Assembly: GCF_003606265.1 (NCBI RefSeq)
Contig: NZ_CP023671.1
Location: forward strand, 1,860,001-1,924,000
Source: Clostridium septicum
GTDB lineage: Bacteria > Bacillota > Clostridia > Clostridiales > Clostridiaceae
DNA length: 64,000 bases
Reading direction: 5' to 3'
Position numbers and translations under genes: made by a program. Each line of letters opens with the position of its first letter. Position 1 is the first letter of the stretch. Positions 8,745 to 17,517 of this stretch are shown in pieces. The notes beneath the pieces were generated by a model, which saw nothing but the letters and a program-made list of their open reading frames with translations, did no database searches and was not told the DNA's origin.

Positions 8745-10511
8745 ATGAGTAAAATTGATAATTTAAGAGAAATAATGAAAAAGAATGATATACATCACTA
8801 CATAATTCCAAGCAGTGATCCACATCAGAGTGAGTATGTTGCAGATTATTATAAAGGTAGAGCGTATGTTTCTGGTTTTACAGGATCAGCTGGAACAATA
8901 GTAGTATCATTAAATACAGCTAATTTATGGACGGATGGAAGATATTTTATACAAGCAGCCAGGGAGTTAAATAATAGTGGGATTGATTTAATGAAAATGA
9001 GAACTCCAGGTTACCCAAATGTTGAAGAGTGGATAAAAAGTAATGTTAAAGAAGGGGAGACTTTAGGATTTGATGGAAGATGTTATTCAGCAAATCAATA
9101 TAAACAAATACTTTCTATAGCAAAATATAATAAATTTAATATAAAAATGGATAAAGATTTATTAGATGATATTTGGACGGAAAGGCCGGAATTGCCTAGC
9201 GAAAAAATATTTTTACATGATGTTAAATTTGCAGGGAAAAATGTAAAAGAAAAGCTTTCAGAAGTAAGAAGTGAAATGAATAATTTAAATGTAGAAAGTT
9301 ATATTATATCATCACTAGATGATATAGCATGGTTATTTAATATAAGAGGAAATGATATAAAATTTAATCCAGTTGTACTTTCATATGCATTAATTACAAT
9401 GAATTCAGCTAAATTATATATTGATATGAAAAAAGTAGATAATAAAGTATTAGGGGAGTTAAAAAAGCATGGTGTAGAAATATTAGAATATAATAATATA
9501 TATAAAGATATTCTAAATATAAATGAATCAATATTAATAGATCCTGCAAAAGTTAATGCTAATATATATTCCCTTATCAAGAAAGAAGTAAAGATAATAG
9601 AAGGTTTAAATATAACAACAAAATTAAAAGCTATAAAAAATGAAACTGAGATAGCTAATTTAGAAGTATGCCAAGTTAGAGATGGCGTTGCCATGGTTAA
9701 GTTTATAAAGTGGCTTAAGGAATCAGTTGGAAAAGATGAGGTTACTGAGATATTAGCTAGTGAGAAGTTAAAAGAATTTAGAGCTATGGGTGAAAACTTC
9801 AAGGGAGAAAGTTTTGGAACTATAGCTGGATATAAAGATCACGCAGCTATGATGCATTATTCAGCAACAGAAAAAACACAATATAAACTAAAACCAGAAG
9901 GAATGTTCCTTGTAGATTCAGGTGGACAATATCTTGATGGAACTACTGATATTACGAGAACCTTTATATTAGGGCAATTAACAGAAGAGGAAAAAAGAGA
10001 TTTTACATTAGTTCTTAGAGGCCATATAAATTTATTAACAGCTAAATTTCTAAAAGGAACAACTGGTATGAATTTAGATATCTTAGCTAGAAGACCTTTA
10101 TGGGACTATGGAATAGATTATAAATGTGGTACAGGACATGGTGTAGGATTTTTCTTAAATGTACATGAGGGACCACAAGGTTTTAGACAAGAAGGAAATA
10201 CTACAGTTTTAGAACCTGGAATGATAATAACAAATGAGCCAGGAATTTATAAAGAAGGAAAGTATGGAATAAGAACTGAAAATACATTGTTAGTAGTTAA
10301 AGATATTGTAAGTGAAGAATCAGGTGAATTTTATAGCTTTAAGACAATTTCATATTGTCCAATAGATTTAGATGGTGTAGAAGTGAGGTTATTAACTAAT
10401 AAAGAAAGAAATTGGTTAAACGAATACCATAGTATAGTATTTGAAAAGCTTAGCCCTTATTTAAATGAAAGTGAAAAAGAATTTTTAAAACATGAAACAA
10501 GAGCTATATAA
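8745..10511 (+). CDS. Large Xaa-Pro aminopeptidase, three-domain M24B
   Basis: It has 588 residues, far longer than the ~350-430 of ordinary PepP/PepQ, and matches the three-domain eukaryote-like aminopeptidase P1 type. Two creatinase-like N-terminal domains (about 1-130 and 150-290) come before a catalytic M24 domain (about 295-520) and a C-terminal extension (about 525-588). The metal ligands are present: DSGGQYLDGTTDITRTF (two Asp), GTGHGVGFFLNVHEGP (His), NEPGIYKEG and RTENTLL (two Glu). GAAAGGGG stands before the ATG. It is monocistronic, with its own promoter region and terminator. Function: release of the N-terminal residue from Xaa-Pro peptides in the cytoplasm. Confidence 0.92.
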   Translation: MSKIDNLREIMKKNDIHHYIIPSSDPHQSEYVADYYKGRAYVSGFTGSAGTIVVSLNTANLWTDGRYFIQAARELNNSGIDLMKMRTPGYPNVEEWIKSNVKEGETLGFDGRCYSANQYKQILSIAKYNKFNIKMDKDLLDDIWTERPELPSEKIFLHDVKFAGKNVKEKLSEVRSEMNNLNVESYIISSLDDIAWLFNIRGNDIKFNPVVLSYALITMNSAKLYIDMKKVDNKVLGELKKHGVEILEYNNIYKDILNINESILIDPAKVNANIYSLIKKEVKIIEGLNITTKLKAIKNETEIANLEVCQVRDGVAMVKFIKWLKESVGKDEVTEILASEKLKEFRAMGENFKGESFGTIAGYKDHAAMMHYSATEKTQYKLKPEGMFLVDSGGQYLDGTTDITRTFILGQLTEEEKRDFTLVLRGHINLLTAKFLKGTTGMNLDILARRPLWDYGIDYKCGTGHGVGFFLNVHEGPQGFRQEGNTTVLEPGMIITNEPGIYKEGKYGIRTENTLLVVKDIVSEESGEFYSFKTISYCPIDLDGVEVRLLTNKERNWLNEYHSIVFEKLSPYLNESEKEFLKHETRAI

Positions 10512-10518
10512 GTAAAAA

Positions 10519-10552
10519 AGAGATAGAAAATTTAAGTTTTCTATCTTTTTTA
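10519..10552. terminator. Terminator between convergent M24 peptidase and FUSC-like genes
   Basis: The AGATAGAAAA/TTTTCTATCT stem is flanked by an A run on the left and a T run on the right, so it may work on both strands. Confidence 0.8.
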
Positions 10553-10565
10553 AGCAATCTTTCTT

Positions 10566-11087
10566 TTAGAAAAATCTTTTTTTACTAAGTTCATGCTTTT
10601 CTTTAGGTGGAGTTATATATTTATTAACAAGTATAGATATAATTACACCACATAAAGTTTCGAATGTTCTATTAAGTGCATAAAATAAAGGGTCTCCGAA
10701 AGCATGAATAGTTGTAACCCCTAGGAAGGCGATACATGCAACATTAATTGCCCCAGGTTTTTTAACTATATTACAAGTTGATATCACTACTATTATACCT
10801 AATGCAATAATTAAATAAATTAAAAGTTTAGATATAAATGATGATGAAGTGTTAAAGTGTATAAATCTACATAAAATCATAAAAACAAGTCCTATTATCG
10901 CCCCCATAATAGTTCCTAATGCTCTATTAATTCCCATTTTTATTGAACTTGATACAGTGTCTTGTAAGCATATTATTGCAGTTAAACAAGCAAAAAATGG
11001 TTCATTAGGTAATAGAACTAAGCATAAAAAAACTGATATTGCAGATTTAATGGTTCTAAATCCAACTTTAGGTATAGCAAACTGCAT
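10566..11087 (-). CDS. FUSC-like / aromatic acid exporter family membrane protein (half-length)
   Basis: It has 173 residues and four or five hydrophobic spans, with the N-terminal membrane-domain pattern of the FUSC/ArAE family (RTIKSAISVFLCLVLLPNEPFFACLTAIICLQDTVSSSIKMGINRALGTIMGA). The cytoplasmic domain of full-length members is absent; only a short charged tail follows the conserved NKYITPP. It is a tandem paralogue of the next gene upstream on this strand: both share TAISVCICL/SAISVFLCL, the GINR block and an NKYI(T/N)PP tail. AGGAGG lies 7 bases from the ATG. Substrate unknown; small organic acids are the family precedent. Confidence 0.78.
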   Translation of the reverse strand: MQFAIPKVGFRTIKSAISVFLCLVLLPNEPFFACLTAIICLQDTVSSSIKMGINRALGTIMGAIIGLVFMILCRFIHFNTSSSFISKLLIYLIIALGIIVVISTCNIVKKPGAINVACIAFLGVTTIHAFGDPLFYALNRTFETLCGVIISILVNKYITPPKEKHELSKKRFF

Positions 11088-11132
11088 TAAATAGAGCCTC
11101 CTAATTATTTAATGTTTTATCTATAGTTAAAA

Positions 11133-11666
11133 CTACTTAGAGTTATTATTTTCACCTTCATTTGAAGGATTATTTTTATTATTAGTATCCACCAATTTTT
11201 TTTCAGGAGGATTAATATATTTGTTAACAAGAACTGCAACAAGTATACCTAATGCAGTTTCTATAGTTCTTCTAGAAGCGTAAAATAAAGGATTACTAGT
11301 TTCAGGAGCAATCATTATCGCTATAAGAACTATACAAGATATGGTACAAGAAGCAGGTTTTTTTATTAAATTACATGTGTATATTACAAATATAATTCCA
11401 AATGCTGTTATAAGTGGAATTATTACTTCAAAGTTAAAATATCTTGTAAAAGATAAAAGAATAACTCCAGTGACTCCACCTAGTAATGTACCTATTAATC
11501 TATTTATACCTGACTTTACAGAATTTTCTACTGTGCCTTGCATGCAAATAACAGAAGCTATTGCTGAATAAAAAGGATCGGCTCTGAAAAGAATTAAGCA
11601 TATGCATACAGATATGGCTGTTTTTAAATTTCTAGATCCAATACGTGGTAATTCCAAATTTTTCAT
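11133..11666 (-). CDS. FUSC-like / aromatic acid exporter family membrane protein (paralogue)
   Basis: It has 177 residues, first of a two-gene minus-strand pair, 45 bases before its paralogue at 10566-11087. It has the same arrangement: RNLKTAISVCICLILFRADPFYSAIASVICMQGTVENSVKSGINRLIGTLLGG, then three more spans and NKYINPPEKK. The tail is asparagine-rich and probably disordered. GGAGTGG is the ribosome-binding site. The pair may form a heteromer that builds a channel from half-length units, as separate subunits in place of one large FUSC chain; this is inference. Confidence 0.78.
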   Translation of the reverse strand: MKNLELPRIGSRNLKTAISVCICLILFRADPFYSAIASVICMQGTVENSVKSGINRLIGTLLGGVTGVILLSFTRYFNFEVIIPLITAFGIIFVIYTCNLIKKPASCTISCIVLIAIMIAPETSNPLFYASRRTIETALGILVAVLVNKYINPPEKKLVDTNNKNNPSNEGENNNSK

Positions 11667-11832
11667 AAATATCCACTCCTATATTAAAGGGTCTATATTA
11701 TACAATATATAATACAATGAACTTAGCATTTTGTATACAAATAAAAACTTAAGAATTTATTGAATAACAAAAGATGAAATTGTTTTTATATATGATAAAA
11801 TTTAGATAAAAAGAATTTTAAGGAGAGTAAAT

Positions 11833-12192
11833 ATGAATTTATGGATAGCATTATTAATAATAGAGATTATACCTATTTTAATGTGGATAGTAGGAGGAGT
11901 ATGTGAAAACAAGGCTCTAAATTTTAAAAACCAAGGAATAGGGTATAGAAGTAAGTTTTCAGGTAAAAATAAGTATACATGGGAATATGCAAATAAAATG
12001 GTGGCTAAAGTTGCCGGAGGCGTTGGAACACTATTATTTATAATTAATGCTATTATAATAATGATGTTTGGATTAGCTACATTAATAATACTTTTAGCAA
12101 TTAATTTATTATGTGGATTTTTAGCGATATTAATAGTAGAGAAATCTTTAAAAAAGAAATTCGATTCAAGTGGAAAAATTAAAAATAATTGA
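11833..12192 (+). CDS. SdpI-family-like small membrane protein
   Basis: It has 119 residues, with an N-terminal span (about 4-24), a polar segment with IGYRSKFSGKNKYTWEYANK, and two more hydrophobic segments (about 58-80 and 82-102). The pattern of an IGYR motif, a serine/asparagine stretch and a tryptophan before membrane spans is that of the SdpI/YhfL family, whose founder protects B. subtilis against the SdpC toxin. No toxin gene is seen nearby, so immunity is not claimed. AAGGAGAG precedes the ATG. It lies alone, upstream of the metG T-box. Confidence 0.65.
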   Translation: MNLWIALLIIEIIPILMWIVGGVCENKALNFKNQGIGYRSKFSGKNKYTWEYANKMVAKVAGGVGTLLFIINAIIIMMFGLATLIILLAINLLCGFLAILIVEKSLKKKFDSSGKIKNN

Positions 12193-12237
12193 CAGTAATT
12201 TGATTATAGAATATCATAGTATTAAAATGAAAAATGC

Positions 12238-12504
12238 ATTGAAAAGAAGAGTAACAAAGGGGAAGGTCTAAAGAGAGCTAGGGTAGCTGGAAACTAGTGT
12301 CAATAAGCTTTGCGAAGATGGTCTTAGAGCATACTTTCTGAGTCAATATTTATTTGATTAGGAAGGTACGGTAGCAACCGTTATATTGCAAGGTGATAAT
12401 AGTCACCTAGAGAGATATTTACTGTGAAGTAAATATAAAGTAGAGTGGTAACGCGTATATTACGTCTCTATATAGGGTTAATGCCTATATAGGGACTTTT
12501 TTTT
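12238..12504 (+). ncRNA. T-box leader of metG (specifier ATG)
   Basis: Stem I contains AGAGTAAC near its base and the conserved distal loops. The specifier region reads GAAG-ATG-GTCTTAGAG, with ATG at 12318-12320, which matches methionine. The T-box bulge AGAGTGGTAACGCG is at 12442-12455. The terminator follows at 12464-12504 (GTCTCTATATAGGG paired with GCCTATATAGGGAC, then T8). Uncharged tRNA-Met should stabilise the antiterminator and allow metG expression. This fills the gap between 12193 and 12563. Confidence 0.93.
12464..12504 (+). terminator. Conditional terminator of the metG T-box
   Basis: A 14-bp, almost perfect stem with a 5-nt loop ends in eight T residues. Its 5' arm is next to the conserved T-box sequence. 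Confidence 0.9.
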
Positions 12505-12563
12505 ATAAATTTTTTAATAATTTGAAGATAAGATTAATATTTAAAATCAAGGGAGGAATAAAT

Positions 12564-14507
12564 ATGTGTAAAAAACCTTATTATATAACTACACCAATTT
12601 ACTATCCATCAACAAAACTTCATATTGGAAATACTTATACTACAGTAGCAGCAGATGCTTTAGCTAGATATAAGAGATTAACAGGATATGACGTAATGTT
12701 CTTAACAGGAACTGATGAACATGGACAAAAAATACAAAGAATAGCAGAAGAAAAGGGTATTACGCCAATAGAACATACAAATGAAATTGTTGCTGGAATA
12801 AAAGATCTTTGGAAGATGATGAATATTAGTTATGATAAATTTATAAGAACAACTGATGATTATCATATAAAAGCTGTTCAAGAAATATTTAAGAAATTAT
12901 ATGATAATGGAGATATATATAAGTCTTCATATGAAGGGTTATATTGTACACCTTGTGAGTCATTCTGGACAGAAACTCAATTAGTTAATGGAAACTGCCC
13001 AGATTGTGGAAGACCAGTTGAAAAATCAAAAGAAGAAGCTTACTTCTTCAAAATGAGCAAGTATGCAGATAGGCTAATAGAATATATAGAATCTCATTCA
13101 GATTTTATACAACCAGAATCAAGAAAAAATGAGATGCTTAATAATTTTTTAAAACCAGGACTTCAAGATCTTTGTGTATCAAGAACTAGTTTTAACTGGG
13201 GAGTTCCTGTAACATTTGATGAAGGTCATGTAGTTTATGTATGGATAGATGCACTTTCAAACTATATAACAGCATTGGGATATGGAAGTGACAATAAGGA
13301 ATTATATGAAAAGTTCTGGCCAGCAGATGTACATTTAATAGGTAAGGATATTTTAAGATTCCATACTATATATTGGCCAATTATGTTAATGGCGCTAGAT
13401 TTACCATTACCAAAGCAAGTTTTTGGTCATGGGTGGTTACTTGTTGATGGTGGCAAAATGTCAAAATCAAAAGGAAATGTTGTAGATCCAGTAACATTAG
13501 TAGAGAATTTTGGTGTTGATGCAGTAAGATATTATTTATTAAGAGAAATACCATTTGGTTCAGATGGACTATTTAATAATGAAATATTCATAAAGAAAAT
13601 AAATTCAGACCTTTGTAACGACCTAGGAAATTTACTTTCAAGAACAGTTGCAATGGTAGAAAAGTATTTTGATGGAGTTATACCAGCTCCAATAGCAAAA
13701 GAAGCTATAGATAATGAGTTAATAAATCTTGCATTAGAAACTCCTAAAAATGTAGATAAAGCTATAGATGAATTAAGAATTCCAGAAGCATTAGAAAATA
13801 TATTTACATTAATAAGAAGAGCAAATAAGTATATAGATGAAACAACACCTTGGATATTAGCAAAGGATGAGGAAAAGAAAGAAAGATTAGGAACAGTACT
13901 ATATAATCTATCTGAAAGTTTAAGATTTTCATCAGTGCTTTTATCAGCATTTCTACCAGAAACAAGCATAAAGATAAATGATCAATTAAATACTAAATGT
14001 ATAGATTGGAATTCATTAGAAAGCTTTGATGGAACCGTTGTAGGAACAGAAGTTAAAAAAGGTGAAAGTCTTTTCCCAAGAATAGATGTAGATAAAAAAC
14101 TTGCTGAATTAGAAGCATTAAGAGAAGCTCAATTAGCGGAAAATAAGAAAAATGAGAAAAGAGAAATAGTTCCTATAAAAGAAGAAATAACAATAGAAGA
14201 TTTTGAAAAAATTGATTTAAGAGTAGTAAAAGTATTGGCTTGTGAACCAATAAAGAAAGCTAAGAAATTACTTAAGTTAAAAGTAGATATAAATGGTGAA
14301 GAAAGACAGGTAGTTTCAGGAATAGCTCAATATTACAAGCCAGAAGAGTTAGTAGGAAAATATGTTGTTTTAGTGGCTAATTTAAAGCCAGTCACATTAA
14401 GAGGCGAATTATCACAAGGTATGATACTAGCAGCATCTACCGATGATGATAGCTTACTAAATGTGGTAAATCCAGGAGAATTACCAACAGGAAGTCAAGT
14501 TAGATAA
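12564..14507 (+). CDS. metG: Methionyl-tRNA synthetase
   Basis: It encodes 647 residues from the ATG at 12564 (GGGAGGAATAA upstream); an in-frame ATG at 12522 lacks a ribosome-binding site and adds a non-conserved leader. Seen in order: class I motif KLHIGNTYT (HIGH), a zinc knuckle CTPCESFW...CPDCGR, KMSKSKGN (KMSKS), an anticodon-binding helical region, and a C-terminal EMAP/Trbp111-type tRNA-binding domain (about 545-647: DLRVVKVLACEP ... GELSQGMILAAS). It charges tRNA-Met in the cytoplasm. It is controlled by the T-box at 12238-12504 and ends at the perfect hairpin 14523-14554. Confidence 0.97.
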   Translation: MCKKPYYITTPIYYPSTKLHIGNTYTTVAADALARYKRLTGYDVMFLTGTDEHGQKIQRIAEEKGITPIEHTNEIVAGIKDLWKMMNISYDKFIRTTDDYHIKAVQEIFKKLYDNGDIYKSSYEGLYCTPCESFWTETQLVNGNCPDCGRPVEKSKEEAYFFKMSKYADRLIEYIESHSDFIQPESRKNEMLNNFLKPGLQDLCVSRTSFNWGVPVTFDEGHVVYVWIDALSNYITALGYGSDNKELYEKFWPADVHLIGKDILRFHTIYWPIMLMALDLPLPKQVFGHGWLLVDGGKMSKSKGNVVDPVTLVENFGVDAVRYYLLREIPFGSDGLFNNEIFIKKINSDLCNDLGNLLSRTVAMVEKYFDGVIPAPIAKEAIDNELINLALETPKNVDKAIDELRIPEALENIFTLIRRANKYIDETTPWILAKDEEKKERLGTVLYNLSESLRFSSVLLSAFLPETSIKINDQLNTKCIDWNSLESFDGTVVGTEVKKGESLFPRIDVDKKLAELEALREAQLAENKKNEKREIVPIKEEITIEDFEKIDLRVVKVLACEPIKKAKKLLKLKVDINGEERQVVSGIAQYYKPEELVGKYVVLVANLKPVTLRGELSQGMILAASTDDDSLLNVVNPGELPTGSQVR

Positions 14508-14522
14508 TGAAATAAAATTTAG

Positions 14523-14554
14523 AAAAGAAATTCAGCTAAGGCTGAATTTCTTTT
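14523..14554 (+). terminator. Intrinsic terminator of metG
   Basis: A 14-bp perfect stem AAAAGAAATTCAGC/GCTGAATTTCTTTT has a TAAG loop, 15 bases after the stop. It lies just left of the insertion sequence. Confidence 0.9.
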
Positions 14555-14572
14555 ACAAAGTATTATTTTAAA

Positions 14573-14580
14573 CATGTATA
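14573..14580. repeat. Target-site duplication, left copy
   Basis: CATGTATA directly abuts the left end of the insertion sequence. The identical 8-mer abuts its right end at 15856-15863. Confidence 0.8.
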
Positions 14581-15855
14581 GAATCTGTTAAGTTGATATG
14601 AAAAAATAGCTTGATTTTTCATAGAATTACTTGCTCTTTGAAAATTATATAAGTTTGAATGTTTTATTGTATGGCAAATAAGCCTACAATAGCATTGATT
14701 TTTTGCAGGTTAATCAAAGGTATTAAATTTAATTAAGATGCTGAAAACCAAGAGTTTTTAGCAAAGCTATCGCTGGCGAAGCCGGCAACTTCTGCTGGAG
14801 TACAGTTATTTAATGATCCATGTGGTCTAATAAAGTTATAGTGAAAGATAAATAAATATATAAGGTTATTAGCTTTTTGAAAAGAGTTGAATCCTTTCTT
14901 GGTTTTATACCAGGCTTTAAATGTTTTATTAAATGATTCAATTAAATTATTATTTGTATCACTAGACATTGGAGCTACAGGAATATGAGTTGTATTGGGC
15001 AATAGCGTAGCCACGGCTTCATTATATGAAGGTAATCTATCAGTTATAAAATTAGCTGGTTCACCAAATTTTTTAGCTTCATTTACCAATGCGTATGCTG
15101 AATCAGAACTTCTAGATTTAGTTAAATGAAATGCTAAAATAAATCTAGTTTCTGAATCAATAGCTAACCAAAGGTAGTATCTTTCACCATTAATAAATAC
15201 TACTGTTTCATCAGCGTGCCAATCGTCAGATTGTAAGTTTAAACTAGCTTTAAATTTATCAGCCTTTTGTTTAAAGAAAGGTGCAAATTTATTAGTCCAA
15301 CTGGCTATCGTGACATGAGATACTTTAATTCCAGAGTTAATCATCAAGAATTGAGAAATGGCTCTTGTTGATGAATTATTTAAAAAATATAGTGTTAATG
15401 CAGTTAGTATTACATGTAGCGGAAAACGCATTCCTTTCATTGAAAGGGAACCACTAACTAATTCACTAGAAGCTGTATCAATATTGGTGGTGTGATGTTT
15501 TACTATTATGTGATTACACTTCTTGTTATTGCACTTATAGCGATTGTAATGTTTATATGCATGATGTAAGTAAGTTCCCTTACCGCATCTAGGACATTTA
15601 GGATTATTTAGTTTAGGACGTCCGTCACCGTCGCCTAGGACGAATTGGCGCTTACACTGCTTACATTGATACTTTTGTTTAGCCTGCTTATTCATACCAA
15701 ACTTATATAGTTTATCAGAATTACAGCGTGGGCATTTTATATTAGTTTTGCTCATTGTTCTTCTCTCCTTTTCGAAGGGGGTATTATTTAGTCTTGCAAA
15801 CCTATTGTATTTCCTTGGGTTGAGAAGAGCAATGTTCATATAACTTAACAGATCG
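14581..15855 (-). mobile_element. Insertion sequence, 1275 bp, IS6-like
   Basis: The ends are imperfect inverted repeats sharing ATCTGTTAAGTT, then ATATGAA after a 1-nt offset (left end from 14581, right end back from 15855). Both sides carry the 8-bp duplication CATGTATA. It contains one transposase gene on the minus strand. An 8-bp duplication and the DDE transposase fit IS6-type elements, although the length is greater than typical IS6. It sits between the metG terminator and the second MetRS-like gene; removing it and one duplication leaves that gene 48 bases after the terminator. Confidence 0.85.
14733..15755 (-). CDS. DDE transposase with N-terminal zinc ribbons (IS6-like)
   Basis: It encodes 340 residues starting at the ATG after AAGGAGAG; the frame is open further upstream to 15929, but that part runs across the IS end. 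The N-terminus has two zinc-ribbon modules (CPRCNSDKLYKFG...CKQCKRQF and CPRCGKGTYLH...CNNKKC). The catalytic core follows: DDWHADETVVFINGERYYLW (first Asp), then the second Asp in FITDRLPSY, and a Glu in NNNLIESFNKTFK. The tail YNFIRPHGSLNNCTPAEVAG is typical of IS6/IS240-type transposases. It catalyses cut or replicative transposition of the surrounding element. It looks intact. Confidence 0.9.
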   Translation of the reverse strand: MSKTNIKCPRCNSDKLYKFGMNKQAKQKYQCKQCKRQFVLGDGDGRPKLNNPKCPRCGKGTYLHHAYKHYNRYKCNNKKCNHIIVKHHTTNIDTASSELVSGSLSMKGMRFPLHVILTALTLYFLNNSSTRAISQFLMINSGIKVSHVTIASWTNKFAPFFKQKADKFKASLNLQSDDWHADETVVFINGERYYLWLAIDSETRFILAFHLTKSRSSDSAYALVNEAKKFGEPANFITDRLPSYNEAVATLLPNTTHIPVAPMSSDTNNNLIESFNKTFKAWYKTKKGFNSFQKANNLIYLFIFHYNFIRPHGSLNNCTPAEVAGFASDSFAKNSWFSAS

Positions 15856-15863
15856 CATGTATA
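15856..15863. repeat. Target-site duplication, right copy
   Basis: CATGTATA, identical to 14573-14580. Its last base is 15 bases before the start codon of the MetRS-like gene, partly next to that gene's ribosome-binding site. Confidence 0.8.
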
Positions 15864-15878
15864 AAAAGGGGGGATTTT

Positions 15879-17507
15879 ATGAATGTTATTATAGGTAATG
15901 CGTGGCCATATGCTAATGGACCACTTCATTTAGGAAGAATAGCAGTATGGATTCCGGGAGATGTAATAGCTAGATATCATAGATTGATGGGGGATGATGT
16001 AATTTTCATTTCAGGAACTGACTGTCATGGTACTCCTGTAACAATGAAGGCTAAGGAAGAAGAGATAACTCCTCTTGAAGCATCTATAAAATATCATGAA
16101 GAATTTAAAAAGTGTTTTAGTGGTTTAGGATTTTCTTTTGATATATTTGAGAAGACCCATTCAGAGTATCATGAAGCTAAGGTAAAAGATTTTATTTTAG
16201 ACTTGTATAATAAGGGTTATATCTATGAAAAAAATGTAGAACAAATATATTGTGAAACTTGTGATAACTTTTTATTAGACAGATATATAGAGGGAAAATG
16301 TCCTTACTGTGGGGGAAATGCTTCAGGAGATCAATGTGACGAGTGTTCAGAAATTATAGATTCAGATGATCTTATAGACAAAAAATGTAAAGTTTGCAAA
16401 AATAATCCCATAAAAAAAGAAACCAAGCATTTATTTTTTGCTTTATCAAAGTTTGAAAATGATGTTCGAAGACTTTTTATAAGGCAACAGGGATGGAGAG
16501 AAAATGCCCAAAAAATAGTAAGTAGATATTTAAACGAAGGACTTAGAGACAGGGCTGTAACAAGAGACTTTAATTGGGGTGTTGATGTTCCATTAAATGG
16601 ATATGGAGATAAAAAGATATTCGTTTGGATTGAAGCAGTTATGGGATATTTAACAGCTAGTATTAAGTGTTTAGAAAAAAGAGATGAAGACTACTTAGAA
16701 TATTGGAATGGAGAAGATTCAAGAATTTATTTTGTACATGGTAAAGATAATATTCCTTTCCATACTATTATTTTTCCAGCTATTCTTTCAGGGCTTGGAA
16801 TAAAAAATATAAATCTTAGAGTGATATCAAGTGAATATTTAAAATTAGAAGGAAAGAATTTTTCAGCAGTTAAAAATTGGGCTATATGGTCAGATTATAT
16901 AGTAGAAAAGTATAATGTGGATTCTATTAGATATTATTTATTATATAATTCTCCAGAAAGAAGTGATACTGATTTTACTTGGAGAGAATTTATAAATACA
17001 ATAAATAATGATCTAGTAGGAGCATTGGGGAATTTTGTGAATAGAACACTGTTATTTAGTAAGAGAAATTTTAATTCAAGAATTCCTAAGGGAAATATGC
17101 CCCAAAAGTTACAAGAAGATATTTTAAATTTGTATTTTGATGTCGGAGATAAGATTGAAGAGGGAAAGTTTAAAAGTGCCTTAGAGGATATTTTTAACTT
17201 TATAAGGAAAGCAAATAAATTGTTTGATGATGAAAAACCTTGGATTTCAATAGAAAAGAACAGAAAAAAATGTGAAGAAACAATTTATATTTGTATTCAA
17301 ATTATTATTAACTTATCAAATTTATTAGAACCATTTATGCCTTTTACGTGTAAAAAAATAAGAAGTTTTTTAGGTTTAAATGAACCTATTTGGAGTTATG
17401 TAGAAAAAAAAGAAGGAATAATAAAGGATATTGAAATATTATTTGAAAGAGTAGATAAAAAAGTAGCAATTGAAGAAGTTAAGAGATTAAAAGAAAAAAA
17501 GCTATAA
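15879..17507 (+). CDS. MetRS-like class I tRNA ligase paralogue with altered signature motifs
   Basis: It has 542 residues and aligns by eye with the archaeal/E. coli-type MetRS catalytic core: IGNAWPYANGPLHLG at the N-terminus, a double zinc-knuckle insertion with four CxxC pairs (about 123-178), VFVWIEAVMGY-like segment, DFNWGVDVP, and an anticodon-binding helical domain. The C-terminal tRNA-binding domain of metG is missing. HIGH reads HLGR (residues 17-20) and the KMSKS position reads NFSAV (327-331) where relatives have KFSTS or KMSKS, so both lysines are lost. It could be a weak or repurposed synthetase, or a drug-insensitive second MetRS; the motif loss argues against the latter. GGGGGG precedes the ATG. 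The IS separates it from metG. Confidence 0.8.
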   Translation: MNVIIGNAWPYANGPLHLGRIAVWIPGDVIARYHRLMGDDVIFISGTDCHGTPVTMKAKEEEITPLEASIKYHEEFKKCFSGLGFSFDIFEKTHSEYHEAKVKDFILDLYNKGYIYEKNVEQIYCETCDNFLLDRYIEGKCPYCGGNASGDQCDECSEIIDSDDLIDKKCKVCKNNPIKKETKHLFFALSKFENDVRRLFIRQQGWRENAQKIVSRYLNEGLRDRAVTRDFNWGVDVPLNGYGDKKIFVWIEAVMGYLTASIKCLEKRDEDYLEYWNGEDSRIYFVHGKDNIPFHTIIFPAILSGLGIKNINLRVISSEYLKLEGKNFSAVKNWAIWSDYIVEKYNVDSIRYYLLYNSPERSDTDFTWREFINTINNDLVGALGNFVNRTLLFSKRNFNSRIPKGNMPQKLQEDILNLYFDVGDKIEEGKFKSALEDIFNFIRKANKLFDDEKPWISIEKNRKKCEETIYICIQIIINLSNLLEPFMPFTCKKIRSFLGLNEPIWSYVEKKEGIIKDIEILFERVDKKVAIEEVKRLKEKKL

Positions 17508-17517
17508 AAAGTGAAAA

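Noticed and set aside
11833..12192. Toxin-immunity system around the SdpI-like gene
   Set aside because: No small toxin gene or SdpABC-like genes adjoin; the SdpI resemblance alone does not show immunity.
15756..15929. Longer transposase with 58 more N-terminal residues
   Set aside because: The extension runs through the IS end and into the next gene, and a good ribosome-binding site precedes the ATG at 15755.
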